A DNA stretch of 64,000 nt. Origin: Amycolatopsis rubida (lineage in GTDB: Bacteria; Actinomycetota; Actinomycetes; Mycobacteriales; Pseudonocardiaceae). The notes under the pieces were generated by a model. It searched no databases and was not told the origin of the DNA. It saw only the letters and a list, made by a program, of their open reading frames with translations. Positions 7,964-16,375 of the stretch are shown here, in pieces. The DNA is taken from contig NZ_FOWC01000014.1 of the NCBI RefSeq assembly GCF_900115345.1, forward strand, positions 124,001 through 188,000, given 5' to 3'. The position numbers were made by a program, and so were the translations under genes. Position 1 is the stretch's first letter, and every line of letters begins with the position of its first letter.

Positions 7964-9110
7964 GCTCCCGCAGCCGCCGCGCCGCCCCCGCCGACACCGC
8001 CGGCAGCACCGCCAACGCCAGCAAGCCCCACTGCAGCCCGGCCGCGTTCGCCAGCGCCCCCACCGCGGGCGCGGCCACCCCGCCGACGCTCACCGCCAGC
8101 CCGAGCGTCACTCCGCTGGCCGTCCCCAGCCGGTTCGGCAAGTAGTCCTGCCCCAGCGTCACATGCAGCGAGAACGGCACATACAACGCCACCGCCGCAA
8201 GCGCGACCAGCGGAAACACCCCGTACCCCGGCACCAGCGCGATTCCGGCGACCGCGGGCACCGCCGCCGCGTACGAGACACGGACCGTCCGGATCCGCCC
8301 CCAGCGTCCGGCCAGCACCCCGCCGAGCAGCGTGCCCAGCGCGCCGACGCCGAACAGCACCACCAACGCCACTTCCCCGGCGAACACGCTGCCGGTTCGC
8401 TGCGTGACCCAGATGGCGAGGAAAGTGTTGAGCGAGAAGGCCACGATGGAGCGTCCGACGACCACGACGGTCAGCCAGCCGAACTGCCGCCAATCGTCGC
8501 GCCCGGTGTGTACGCGGCTTTTCGCCGTGGCATGCAGATCGCTCATCCGCCGGAACAACGCGGCGATGACTACCCCGGCGACGAACGCGGGGAGCACCAG
8601 ATACGGCGTCGCGACCAGCCCGCCCGCCTGCAGCACCGGGGTGACGACGATCGGCCCGAGCGCGAAACCGACGTTGCCGCCCAGGGAGAACCAGCTCATC
8701 CCGACGTGCCCGTCGCCGGCGATCCGGCGGGCGATCCGCGCCGACTCCGGGTGGTAGGCGGCGACGCCGAGGCCCGACAGCGCGATCGCGAGCCAGGTCA
8801 GCGCGTAGGAGTCGGCGAGCCCGGACAGTCCGATCCCGGCCCCGGCGACTGTCATCCCGGCCGGCACGAGCCATGGCATCGGCCGCCGGTCGGTCAGCAC
8901 GCCGAACAGCGGCTGGACCACCGAGGACAGCAACGTCGCGGCCACCGTGATCCCGGCCGCGGCGAGGTAGCCGTAATGCCGCTCGGCGACGAGAAACGGG
9001 ACGAGCGCGGCGACCGCGCCCTGGTAGAGGTCGTTGACCGCGTGGCCGATCACCATCAACGGCATCGGCCAGCGCGCGGTCCGCGGCGGAGCGGGGAGTG
9101 TTGTCGTCAC
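7956..9110 (-). CDS. MFS efflux transporter, fosmidomycin-resistance (Fsr) type
   Basis: 384-residue major facilitator protein with about 12 hydrophobic segments. The N-terminal signature VIGHAVNDLYQGAVAALVPF and the following PLFGVLTDRR loop are characteristic of the Fsr-like drug/proton antiporter branch. YHPESARIARR near residue 143 is another conserved loop of this branch. It starts at GTG 9110 with no obvious ribosome binding site, 54 bp from a divergent AraC-type regulator that probably controls it. The substrate is unknown. Its last codons are folded into the terminator hairpin shared with the converging gene. Confidence 0.85.
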   Translation of the reverse strand: MTTTLPAPPRTARWPMPLMVIGHAVNDLYQGAVAALVPFLVAERHYGYLAAAGITVAATLLSSVVQPLFGVLTDRRPMPWLVPAGMTVAGAGIGLSGLADSYALTWLAIALSGLGVAAYHPESARIARRIAGDGHVGMSWFSLGGNVGFALGPIVVTPVLQAGGLVATPYLVLPAFVAGVVIAALFRRMSDLHATAKSRVHTGRDDWRQFGWLTVVVVGRSIVAFSLNTFLAIWVTQRTGSVFAGEVALVVLFGVGALGTLLGGVLAGRWGRIRTVRVSYAAAVPAVAGIALVPGYGVFPLVALAAVALYVPFSLHVTLGQDYLPNRLGTASGVTLGLAVSVGGVAAPAVGALANAAGLQWGLLALAVLPAVSAGAARRLREPS

Positions 9111-9150
9111 TCAAGCATCGTCAGGCCTCGGACGAGCTTCGCGATTCCGT

Positions 9151-9156
9151 TATTAT
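9151..9156 (+). promoter_or_regulatory. -10 element of a leaderless promoter for the AraC-type regulator
   Basis: TATTAT ends 8 nt before the GTG at 9165; no Shine-Dalgarno sequence follows. It lies in the 54-bp divergent gap, so the two promoters must overlap. Confidence 0.5.
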
Positions 9157-9164
9157 GCCGAGTT

Positions 9165-9953
9165 GTGTCGATTTCCAGCCACCTGCCGGCCGCGCCCACG
9201 AACATCCGCGATCTGGCCGCGACCGCGGGCATCGCCGAGCACTGGCATGACGAGCACCAGATCGTCTACGCCAGCAGCGGGGTGCTGGCCGTGCACACGG
9301 ACCGGTCACGCTGGATCGCGCCCGCGCACCGGGCATTGTGGATTCCGGCGGGCACCGTGCATTCCCACCGCGCTTACGGCGTCACGCGGCTGCATCTGTT
9401 CGGCTTTCCGCAGGAACTGAGCCCGCTGTCGGTCACCGAGCCGACCGCCCTCGCGGTCACCCCGCTGCTGCGGGAACTGCTGATCGCGTACACGGAACTC
9501 GGCGGGGACCGCTCGACCCCGGCTGGCCAGCGGATGCGGGCGGTGTTGTTCGACCAGCTCGCGCTGGCTCCGGAACGTCCGGTGCGGGTGCCCGCCGCGC
9601 ACGATCCCCGACTGGTGGCCGTGTGCCAGTCGCTGGAGGCGGATCCGTCCGATTCGCGCAGCCTGGAAGCGCTGGGCCGCACTGTCGGCGCCAGCGCCCG
9701 GACGCTGACCCGGTTGTTCCGCGCGGACACCGGCATGACGTTTCCGCAGTGGCGCACCCAATTGCGGCTGTATCACGCCTTGCGGTTGCTGGTGGAAGGC
9801 CGGTCAGTGACGTCCGTGGCGCAGTTGTGCGGATTCGCTACCACCAGCGCGTTCATCGACGTGTTCCGGCGGTCTCTTGGGCATACGCCGGGATTTTACC
9901 TCCACAGCGGGCAATTCGACGGCGCACGACGAGACTCGCCGCGAACCGGTTGA
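9165..9953 (+). CDS. AraC-family transcriptional regulator, divergent from the MFS exporter
   Basis: 262-residue regulator. The N-terminal cupin-like sensor begins EHWHDEHQIVYASSGVLAVH and continues with WIPAGTVHSHRAYG. The C-terminal double helix-turn-helix (about 160-255) contains LEALGRTVGASARTLTRLFR and SVAQLCGFATTSAFIDVFRR. Layout and sensor resemble regulators that sit divergently from a drug exporter (E. coli NimR type); the link to the neighbouring Fsr-like exporter is inferred from the 54-bp shared promoter region. GTG 9165 was chosen because a -10 lies directly upstream and the cupin domain starts soon after. Its last 101 bp overlap the converging membrane-protein gene. Confidence 0.87.
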   Translation: MSISSHLPAAPTNIRDLAATAGIAEHWHDEHQIVYASSGVLAVHTDRSRWIAPAHRALWIPAGTVHSHRAYGVTRLHLFGFPQELSPLSVTEPTALAVTPLLRELLIAYTELGGDRSTPAGQRMRAVLFDQLALAPERPVRVPAAHDPRLVAVCQSLEADPSDSRSLEALGRTVGASARTLTRLFRADTGMTFPQWRTQLRLYHALRLLVEGRSVTSVAQLCGFATTSAFIDVFRRSLGHTPGFYLHSGQFDGARRDSPRTG

Positions 9954-10344
9954 CGCCGAACGAAACGAGGATCAGGCCGGTCGCGTCGAGCAGATGCGCG
10001 CCCAGGACGCCGGCCAGCGCGAACGAGCCGACGCGGACCGCGAGAAAGACCGCCCACAGCGCGATTCCCGCCCCGGTGAGCCGATACTGCAGCCCGTCGG
10101 CCTGCCGGAACCTCGTTACGCAACCCATTGCGGCACCGGTGCCCGCCACCAGGACAAGCTCGCCGATCAGCAGCCAGTCCGCGCGCTGGAACCCGCCGTC
10201 CAGCTCGAACCCCAGCCAGCCCAGTCCCACCGCGATCAGCGCCAGCGGCATCACCAGCATCCGCCGCGGTTCGGCGGAGCGCCACTGGAACTGCCGCACG
10301 ATCAGGATCCCGGCCGCGACCGCGATCAGCACGTCGTCAACCAT
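9853..10344 (-). CDS. Small integral membrane protein of unknown function
   Basis: 163 residues with about four or five hydrophobic segments (DVLIAVAAGILIV at the N-terminus, MLVMPLALIAVGLGWLGF, WLLIGELVLVAGTGAAMG, GIALWAVFLAVRVGSFALAG) and a basic C-terminal tail. I do not recognise the family with certainty. ATG 10344 is preferred because GGAG lies 6 nt upstream; alternative starts at 10356 or 10359 fall inside the first operator palindrome. It is divergent from the MarR gene, with both palindromes between them, so it is probably the regulated target. The 3' end runs 101 bp antisense into the AraC gene, which is unusual. Confidence 0.62.
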   Translation of the reverse strand: MVDDVLIAVAAGILIVRQFQWRSAEPRRMLVMPLALIAVGLGWLGFELDGGFQRADWLLIGELVLVAGTGAAMGCVTRFRQADGLQYRLTGAGIALWAVFLAVRVGSFALAGVLGAHLLDATGLILVSFGVNRFAASLVVRRRIARCGGKIPAYAQETAGTRR

Positions 10345-10354
10345 CGCCAACTCC

Positions 10355-10392
10355 ATCACTAGTGATACTTCTCCGAATGTATCACCGGTGAT
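10355..10392. promoter_or_regulatory. Two palindromic operators between MarR regulator and membrane protein
   Basis: ATCACTAGTGAT (10355-10366) and ATCACCGGTGAT (10381-10392) are perfect 12-bp palindromes sharing the half-site ATCAC, with centres 26 bp apart. They occupy the gap between two divergent genes, as expected for autoregulated MarR operators. Confidence 0.8.
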
Positions 10393-10403
10393 TGAATGAG
10401 GCC

Positions 10404-10832
10404 ATGCGCGCCGCCGACCTGCACCGCCTCGCCCGCACGCTGCGCGAGATCGCACTGACCAGCACCGGGAACACCGGCGCGGACCAGGTCAACGCGGGAG
10501 AACTGGCAGTGGTCGAGGACGTCTCGCGAAACCCGGGCGCGACGATCAGCGACGTGACGCGCCGGACCGGGCTGGCGCAGAGCCTCGTCTCCAGGATCAC
10601 GCACCGGATGGCGGATGCGGGCATCATGCGCCTGCGGCCCGACGAGAGGGACCGGCGCAAGTCCAGGCTGGAGATCGAACCGTCCGCCCGCACGCTGTTC
10701 CGCGCTCGCGCGGACGGTTCGATCGCCTCAGCCCTCGCCGCGTTCGCACCGAAACTCAGTGCCGCACAGCGGAAAGAACTCACCCGCCACCTCGCCGAGG
10801 CGGAACGACTGCTGCGAGAAGGTCAGGAATAA
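10404..10832 (+). CDS. MarR-family transcriptional regulator
   Basis: 142-residue winged-helix regulator: helical dimerisation ends and a central DNA-binding region with GATISDVTRRTGLAQSLVSR followed by the wing RLRPDERDRRKSRL, the conserved DxRxxR pattern of MarR proteins. ATG 10404 has a GAGG close upstream; a TTG at 10392 is possible but lies in the second operator. It probably represses itself and the divergent membrane protein through the two ATCAC palindromes. The last 10 bp overlap the converging cobIJ gene. Confidence 0.88.
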   Translation: MRAADLHRLARTLREIALTSTGNTGADQVNAGELAVVEDVSRNPGATISDVTRRTGLAQSLVSRITHRMADAGIMRLRPDERDRRKSRLEIEPSARTLFRARADGSIASALAAFAPKLSAAQRKELTRHLAEAERLLREGQE

Positions 10833-12340
10833 CTCCGCGGCGTCCACACAATCGACCGCCCGTCCGGCCCTTCCTCCGCCACTGTGCGCGACGAGCCCAC
10901 AATAAGCAGGCACCGCATGTCCACAGCAGCCGGATCAAGCCCGCCCAACGTGGTAACCCGGATGTCCTCCTCCGGCCCGCCGACGTCCCGGGCCACCACC
11001 ACGGGCGTTCCCGGGTCCCGGTGCCGCAGCAGAACTTCCCGCGCGTCAGCCAGCTGTGTCACCCGGGTCCGCGAAGCCGGGTTGTACAGCGCCAGCACCA
11101 GATCCGCCGCACCAGCCGCGTCCAGGCGGCGTTCGATGATCTCCCACGGCTTCAACCGGTCCGAAAGGGACAGTACGCAGTAGTCGTGCCCCAGCGGCGC
11201 CCCGACCCGCGACGCGGCCGCCTGCGCCGCCGTCACGCCGGGCACGATCCGCACCCGAGCACCGGCACCGTTCCCAGCCGAAACCTGTTCCAGCACCGCC
11301 GAAGCCATCGCGAACACACCCGGATCCCCGGACGACACCACGGCCACTCGCGCGCCCGTCGCGGCCAGCTGCAGCGCCTCGACCGCCCGGTCCGCCTCGA
11401 CCCGGTTCCCCGACGCGTGCCGCTGCTGCCCCGCCCGTTGCCGAACCCGCGCGACATACGGCCCGTAGCCGACGATGTGGTCCGCCGCCGCCAGTTCCGC
11501 CGACGCTTCCGGCGTCAGCCACTCCGGCCCGGCCGGGCCGAGCCCGACGACGACCACCTCGCCGCCTGCCGCCGGAGCTGGAGCCGAAGGAGCGACCGCG
11601 GGCTCACCGTCCACTCGCGACTGATAAGCCGGACTCGGCAAGAGCGCCAAGGAAAAATACGGCACCGACTCCGGATCGACGTCCGCGAACGGCTCCACCC
11701 GCTGCTGTCCCCAGGTCGCCCGCTCGATGTACCAGGCATCGTCGAGCTTGCCCGACTCCGCGAGCGCTTCCCGCACAGAACCGAAGGTACGGCCCAATTT
11801 CAGCACCGCCGCCGCTTCGGTGTCCGCCAGCCGCCGCGCCAATTCGGGCGCTGGCAACGTTCCGGGCAGCACCGTGAGCACTTCGTCGCGCTGCACCAAC
11901 GGGCGGCCGAGCACCGACGCCGCCGCGCTCACCGACGTCACGCCTGGCACCACTTCGGCCTCGAACCGCCCGGCGAGCCGCTCGTGCATGTACATGTAGG
12001 AGCCGTAGAAGAACGGATCGCCCTCGCACAACAGCACCACGTCCCGTCCGGCGTCGAGGTGCTCGGCAAGCTTTTTCGCGCTCAGCTCGTAGAAATCGGC
12101 GATCGCGCCCTCGTACCCGCCGGGATGGTCGGTGGTCTCGGTGGTGACCGGATAAACGAGCCGCTCTTCCAGCTGTCCCTCGCGCAGATACGGTTCGGCC
12201 ACCGACCGCGCGATGCTCCGCCCGTGCCGCGCGCTGTGGTAGGCGATGACGTCCGCCTCGCCGATCAGCCGCGCCGCTTTGACCGTCATCAGTTCCGGAT
12301 CGCCGGGACCCAGCCCGACGCCGTACAGCCGCCCCGTCAT
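10823..12340 (-). CDS. cobIJ: Fused precorrin-2 C20-methyltransferase / precorrin-3B C17-methyltransferase
   Basis: 505-residue fusion performing two non-consecutive steps. The N-terminal CobI domain (about 1-245) starts MTGRLYGVGLGPGDPELMTV and contains LLCEGDPFFYGSYMYMHERL and VVPGVTSVSAAASVLGRPL; it methylates C-20 of precorrin-2. After an Ala/Pro-rich linker (APSAPAPAAGGE) the CobJ domain (about 260-505) starts VVVVGLGPAGPEWLTPEA and contains VVSSGDPGVFAMASAVLEQ; it makes precorrin-4 with ring contraction. The ATG overlaps the cobH stop (ATGA). The reading frame is open far upstream, but the family starts here. CobI-CobJ fusions are also known from mycobacteria. Confidence 0.95.
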   Translation of the reverse strand: MTGRLYGVGLGPGDPELMTVKAARLIGEADVIAYHSARHGRSIARSVAEPYLREGQLEERLVYPVTTETTDHPGGYEGAIADFYELSAKKLAEHLDAGRDVVLLCEGDPFFYGSYMYMHERLAGRFEAEVVPGVTSVSAAASVLGRPLVQRDEVLTVLPGTLPAPELARRLADTEAAAVLKLGRTFGSVREALAESGKLDDAWYIERATWGQQRVEPFADVDPESVPYFSLALLPSPAYQSRVDGEPAVAPSAPAPAAGGEVVVVGLGPAGPEWLTPEASAELAAADHIVGYGPYVARVRQRAGQQRHASGNRVEADRAVEALQLAATGARVAVVSSGDPGVFAMASAVLEQVSAGNGAGARVRIVPGVTAAQAAASRVGAPLGHDYCVLSLSDRLKPWEIIERRLDAAGAADLVLALYNPASRTRVTQLADAREVLLRHRDPGTPVVVARDVGGPEEDIRVTTLGGLDPAAVDMRCLLIVGSSRTVAEEGPDGRSIVWTPRSYS

Positions 12341-12960
12341 TCGACCGCGCTCGCGATCGCGTTCACAGCGCCGACGGCCATCGCACTGCCGCCGCGCCGG
12401 CCGTGCACGACCAGGTACGGCGCGGGCGCGCGCTTCGCCAGTTCCACTTTGGACTCCGCCGCGCCGACAAACCCCACCGGCACACCGATGATCGCCGCCG
12501 GTGCGCCGACGCCCTCGTCCAGCAGCTCCAGCAACCGGAACAACGCGGTCGGCGCGTTGCCGATCGCCACCACCGAGCCGGGAAGCCGGTCTCGCCACAG
12601 CTCCAGCGCGGCGGCCGACCGCGTGGTGCCGAGCCGTTCGGCCAGGCCGGGCACGCTCGGGTCGGCCAAGGTGCACACGACGTCGTTCGCCGCGGGCAAG
12701 CGTGTGCGCGTGATGCCGCTGGCGATCATCTTCGCGTCGCACAGGATCGGCGCACCCGCCTCCAGCGCGGCACGGCCCGCCTCGACCACGTCGAGCGAGT
12801 ACCGCAGGTCGTCGACCAGGTCGACCATGCCGCAGGAGTGGATCATCCGGACCGCGACGCCCGCGACGTCGCCGGGCAGGATCGCCAGGTCCGCCTCTTC
12901 GCGGATCGTGGCGAACGAGTGCCGGTAGATCTCGGCCCCGTCCCGCAGGTAGTCGATCAC
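12337..12960 (-). CDS. cobH: Precorrin-8X methylmutase
   Basis: Moves the C-11 methyl group to C-12, converting precorrin-8X to hydrogenobyrinate. The 207-residue protein has the usual length and landmarks: IREEADLAILPGDVAGVAVR, MIHSCGMVDLVDDLRYS (with the active-site His), CDAKMIASGITRTRLP and IIGVPVGFVGAAESK. The start is GTG 12960, overlapping the cobG stop (GTGA), and its stop overlaps cobIJ, so cobG-cobH-cobIJ form one coupled operon on the minus strand. Confidence 0.95.
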   Translation of the reverse strand: MIDYLRDGAEIYRHSFATIREEADLAILPGDVAGVAVRMIHSCGMVDLVDDLRYSLDVVEAGRAALEAGAPILCDAKMIASGITRTRLPAANDVVCTLADPSVPGLAERLGTTRSAAALELWRDRLPGSVVAIGNAPTALFRLLELLDEGVGAPAAIIGVPVGFVGAAESKVELAKRAPAPYLVVHGRRGGSAMAVGAVNAIASAVE

Positions 12961-14081
12961 GAAGGTCCCTTTCTCGCCAACGCATCCGCCAACTCGGACG
13001 CCGTCCTCCAGCGTCCGTCGACACGGTAGCCGCCGGGTTCGGCGACAACGTCGCGGTGGGCGCCGGACGGTCGTCCGCACCGCCGGGCACAGCCCGAGAC
13101 GTGCACCCGCTCGCCGTCCGCGACCAGTGTCGCCGCGTCCGCGCGGACGTCGGCGAGAGACTTCGCACACCCCGGCGCGCCGATGCAGGCGCTCAGCTCC
13201 GCCGTCGCCGGATCCGTCGAGAGTCCCGCCGCGTGCAGGCGTTCGACATCCGCGCCGCCGGGCAGCAGGACCGAACGCCACGGCGTGACCACGGCGTCGC
13301 CGAAGCCGGCCAGCGTGCGCAACTGAGCGGCGGTCAACTGGCCGAATCGAGGTGCGACCCCCACCGCCTCGCCGCCGTCGTCGCGCCGGATCCTCCCGAC
13401 CGTCGGGTCGATCCGGCTCGGGCGCGTTCGCGGCATCTCCCGCGCACCGTCCGGCAGCAGCGTCGAAGGATCGGCCAGTTCCCCGATCCGCCATGCCTGC
13501 CCGCGCGTCCGCGCAAACGTTTCCGCCACCGTGAGCAGCGCGGACACCGCCTCGTCCCGCGGCACCAGCCAGCCGGAATCAACGCCCGCCAGCAGCACCG
13601 CCCCGGTCATCGGACCGATCGCGCGCCAGCACACATCCGTGCCCACCACGTCGCCGCGCCCGTCGTCGAAACCGAACAGGAACCGTCCCGGCAACTCGGC
13701 GAGTTCCGGCTGGGCGCACAACGCCCGATCCAGCGTCACGGACAACCCCCGGACATCGGCGAGCCCGCCCCGTACCCCGCTCAACGGCGAGGCCAGCACG
13801 TTCCGCACGCGTTCGTGGCTGGGCGAGGGCAACAACCCCGCTCCCGTCAGCCGTGCGGCCAAGCCCGGCCGGTGCACGCCGCGCAGCTGGACGTTCGCTC
13901 GCGAGGTCAGGTGGACGTCGCCGTCGCCGAGGTCTTCCGCACAGGTTGCCAACGCCCGCAACCGATCCGCGGTCACCACGCCGCCGGGAAGCCGGACCCT
14001 GGCGAGCGGCCCGTCGGCCGCGTCGTGCGTCGCGAAGACTCCGGGGCAGGCGTCGGCGCGCACGCGGGCAGGGCTGGACAT
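12957..14081 (-). CDS. cobG: Precorrin-3B synthase (CobG), oxygen-dependent ring-contraction monooxygenase
   Basis: Fe-S/O2 enzyme related to nitrite/sulfite reductases that hydroxylates precorrin-3A, the hallmark of aerobic cobalamin synthesis. The 374-residue protein shows ferredoxin-like half domains (LPGGVVTADRLRALATCAE, HLTSRANVQLRGV) and cysteines for a 4Fe-4S cluster in CIGAPGCAKSLADVRAD and HVSGCARRCGRPSGAHRD. ATG 14081 fits the family; an ATG at 14126 and a GTG at 14090 are in-frame alternatives. No riboswitch is visible upstream of this operon. Confidence 0.92.
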   Translation of the reverse strand: MSSPARVRADACPGVFATHDAADGPLARVRLPGGVVTADRLRALATCAEDLGDGDVHLTSRANVQLRGVHRPGLAARLTGAGLLPSPSHERVRNVLASPLSGVRGGLADVRGLSVTLDRALCAQPELAELPGRFLFGFDDGRGDVVGTDVCWRAIGPMTGAVLLAGVDSGWLVPRDEAVSALLTVAETFARTRGQAWRIGELADPSTLLPDGAREMPRTRPSRIDPTVGRIRRDDGGEAVGVAPRFGQLTAAQLRTLAGFGDAVVTPWRSVLLPGGADVERLHAAGLSTDPATAELSACIGAPGCAKSLADVRADAATLVADGERVHVSGCARRCGRPSGAHRDVVAEPGGYRVDGRWRTASELADALARKGPS

Positions 14082-14126
14082 GGCGCTCACTGTAACCCGC
14101 GGCTGGTTTAACAGGCTCGCGATCAT

Positions 14127-14146
14127 ATGTAGTACGTCTGCTACAT
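14127..14146. promoter_or_regulatory. Inverted repeat between cobG and the ABC exporter
   Basis: ATGTAG - 8 nt - CTACAT lies in the 96-bp divergent gap, about 31 bp before the ABC gene start. It may be an operator for the XRE regulator encoded at the end of that operon; only the symmetry is seen. Confidence 0.4.
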
Positions 14147-14177
14147 TTCATCGCACAGGCAGGATGGGGGACATCTC

Positions 14178-15083
14178 ATGAGAGATCCAGCGGACACCGT
14201 GCTCCGCGTCGAAGGCTTGCGCATGCGCTACGGCGCGAACGACGTGCTGCACGGCACGTCGTTCACCGCGCACCGCGGCGAGGTGCTGTGCCTGCTCGGC
14301 CCAAACGGGGCTGGCAAGACCACGACGATCGAAATCCTTGAGGGGTTCCGCATGCGATCCGCCGGCGAGGTGTCGGTGCTGGGCACCGACCCGGCGCGCG
14401 GCGGCGAGGACTGGAGGGCGCGGCTGGGGGTCGTCCTGCAGTCCTGGCGCGACCACGGGAAATGGCGCGTGCGCGAACTGCTCGACCTCCTCGGGTCGTT
14501 CTACTCGCCGTACTCCACCGACCGGATCCGCCGTCCGTGGGACACCGACGAGCTGATCGAGGCGGTTGGGCTCAGCGAGCACGCGGGCAAGAAGATCCGG
14601 ATGCTCTCCGGCGGGCAGCGGCGCAGGCTGGACGTGGCGATCGGCATCGTCGGCCGTCCCGAACTGCTGTTCCTCGACGAGCCGACCGCCGGGTTCGATC
14701 CGCGGGCGCGGCGCGACTTCCACGAGCTCGTGCACCGCCTCGCCGACGACGACACGACGATCCTGCTCACCACGCACGACCTCGACGAGGCCGAGAAGCT
14801 CGCCGACCGGATCCTGGTCCTGAGCGGCGGCCACATCGTCGCCGACGGATCGCCGGACCAGCTGAGCAGGCAGATCGCCGGCGAGGCCGAGGTGCGCTGG
14901 ACGGTCGGCGGACAGCGGTTCGTGCACTCGACCACGGAGGCGACGAAATACGTGTACGAGTTGTTCAAACAGCACGGCGAAGCGGTCGCCGACCTGGAGG
15001 TCCGGCGCGCGTCGCTGGAGGACACCTACCTGACGCTCGTGCAGCGCGCGGAGTCCGGGATGGCCGCGGCAGGGGCGCGATGA
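14178..15083 (+). CDS. ABC exporter ATP-binding protein
   Basis: 301-residue ATPase of the DrrA/CcmA-like export class. Walker A is GPNGAGKTTT near residue 40, the signature RMLSGGQRRRLD near 145, Walker B LLFLDEPTAGFDP near 165, and the switch histidine follows in LLTTHDLDEAE. The C-terminal 80 residues are the accessory region common in ABC-2 exporters. GGGGGA lies 6 nt before the ATG. It overlaps the permease gene (ATGA), and an XRE regulator follows 6 bp after the permease, so the three form one unit. The substrate is unknown; drug or lipid export is typical. Confidence 0.9.
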   Translation: MRDPADTVLRVEGLRMRYGANDVLHGTSFTAHRGEVLCLLGPNGAGKTTTIEILEGFRMRSAGEVSVLGTDPARGGEDWRARLGVVLQSWRDHGKWRVRELLDLLGSFYSPYSTDRIRRPWDTDELIEAVGLSEHAGKKIRMLSGGQRRRLDVAIGIVGRPELLFLDEPTAGFDPRARRDFHELVHRLADDDTTILLTTHDLDEAEKLADRILVLSGGHIVADGSPDQLSRQIAGEAEVRWTVGGQRFVHSTTEATKYVYELFKQHGEAVADLEVRRASLEDTYLTLVQRAESGMAAAGAR

Positions 15084-15934
15084 CGGCGTCGGGGCAGCGA
15101 GTCGCGGCGCGGGCCGGCCTCCGCCGCGGTCTCGTCGAATTCCGCCAGCAATGGACGAACCGGGACGACCTGATCGGCCAGGTCGCCTGGCTGGCGATGA
15201 TCTTCGGCACGCTCTTGTTCATGCGCGGCGCGCAGTTGCCGGGCACCTCGTTTTCGCTGGGTGCCGCGACGGTGCCGAGCGTGATCGGCGCGGGCCTCGT
15301 GTTCAACGGCATGTCCGCCGTAGCCGGGGCGCTGATCGTCGACCGCGAGGACGGCACGCTGCTGCGGGCGAAGGCGACGCCGAACGGCATGCTCGGCTAC
15401 CTCATCGGCAAGATCACGACGTTCTCGATGGTGCAGGTCGCGAGCATCGTCGCGCTGCTGGTGCCCGCGCTGTTCCTGTTCGACGGGCTGGCCCCGGACG
15501 GGTTCTTCTCCATCCTGAACCTGGTGTGGGTGCTCGCCGCGGGCCTGGTCGCGACCATGCCGATCGGCGCGGCGATCGGCTCGCTGATCCAGGATTCGCG
15601 GATGATGGCCCTGGTCATGCTGCCGATGCTCGGGCTCGGCGCGATCTCCGGCATCTTCTACCCGATCACCGCGCTGCCGGGCTGGCTGCAGGGCGTCGGG
15701 CAGGTGTTCCCGATGTACTGGCTCGGGCTCGGCATGCGCTCGGCACTGCTGCCCGGCCAGGCGGTCGTCGTCGAAATCGGGCAGTCGTGGCGGCCGTGGG
15801 CGACCCTGGGGGTGCTGCTCGCGTGGGCCGTGATCGGATTGGTGCTGGCCCCGATCCTGCTGAAGCGGATGGCCCGGCGCGAATCGGGGTCGTCGGTGGC
15901 GGCGCGACGGGAAAGGGCACTTCAGCGTGTGTGA
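15080..15934 (+). CDS. ABC-2 type exporter permease
   Basis: 284-residue membrane partner of the preceding ATPase with six hydrophobic segments, among them VAWLAMIFGTLLFMRG, VPSVIGAGLVFNGMSAVAGA, LNLVWVLAAGLVATMPIGAA, LVMLPMLGLGAISGIFYPIT and LGVLLAWAVIGLVLAPILL. The SGIFYPITALPGWLQ stretch is typical of ABC2_membrane proteins. The ATG lies inside the ATPase stop. Function as a two-component half exporter is inferred from pairing. Confidence 0.88.
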   Translation: MTASGQRVAARAGLRRGLVEFRQQWTNRDDLIGQVAWLAMIFGTLLFMRGAQLPGTSFSLGAATVPSVIGAGLVFNGMSAVAGALIVDREDGTLLRAKATPNGMLGYLIGKITTFSMVQVASIVALLVPALFLFDGLAPDGFFSILNLVWVLAAGLVATMPIGAAIGSLIQDSRMMALVMLPMLGLGAISGIFYPITALPGWLQGVGQVFPMYWLGLGMRSALLPGQAVVVEIGQSWRPWATLGVLLAWAVIGLVLAPILLKRMARRESGSSVAARRERALQRV

Positions 15935-15940
15935 GACGCG

Positions 15941-16180
15941 GTGAGCGAGAACGTCTACAACCGCATCGCGGTGCTCCGCGCCGAACGCGGCATCTCGCGG
16001 CGGCAGCTCGCGGACGCGCTCGGCGTGCACTACCAGACCATCGGGTACCTGGAGCGCGGCGAGTACAGCCCGAGCCTTTACCTGGCGTTGCGGATCGCGG
16101 AGTTCTTCGAGGTCGCGGTGGAGGTGCTGTTCTCCACCGCGCCCTTCCCCCGGATCGGGGACGAAAGCAAGCCCGCATGA
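15941..16180 (+). CDS. Small XRE-family HTH regulator
   Basis: 79-residue protein that is almost only a Cro/C1-type helix-turn-helix: RIAVLRAERGISRRQLADAL, GVHYQTIGYLERGEYSPSL, then LALRIAEFFEVAVEVLFS. It starts with GTG 6 bp after the permease stop, so it is probably the operon's own regulator, plausibly acting at the inverted repeat 14127-14146. Members of this small group often accompany ABC-2 exporters. Confidence 0.85.
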   Translation: MSENVYNRIAVLRAERGISRRQLADALGVHYQTIGYLERGEYSPSLYLALRIAEFFEVAVEVLFSTAPFPRIGDESKPA

Positions 16181-16197
16181 GGGTCTGCTCACCTTGA

Positions 16198-16345
16198 CGA
16201 CGCGGGTGCGCCCGGCGAGAGTAAGAGCGCACACGCGTCGGCACGCGGAGGAACCCGGTGGAAATCCGGGGCGGTCCCGCCACTGTGACCGGCGGCCCCG
16301 CGGCCGTCGGCAGCCAGGAACTCCCGCCGGCGACACCGTCGACCC
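16198..16345 (+). ncRNA. Cobalamin (AdoCbl) riboswitch upstream of cobN
   Basis: The conserved core is easy to read: GAACCCGGTGGAAATCCGGG, then GCGGTCCCGCCACTGTGACC (16271-16290) and the B12-box region GCAGCCAGGAACTC (from 16310). A GGGG...CCCC pairing (about 16346-16362) just before the ribosome binding site could be the expression platform that sequesters it. Effector-bound RNA would shut off cobN translation. The outer boundaries are approximate. Confidence 0.92.
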
Positions 16346-16375
16346 GGGGCGCGGACACCCCGAGTGAGGAACGCC

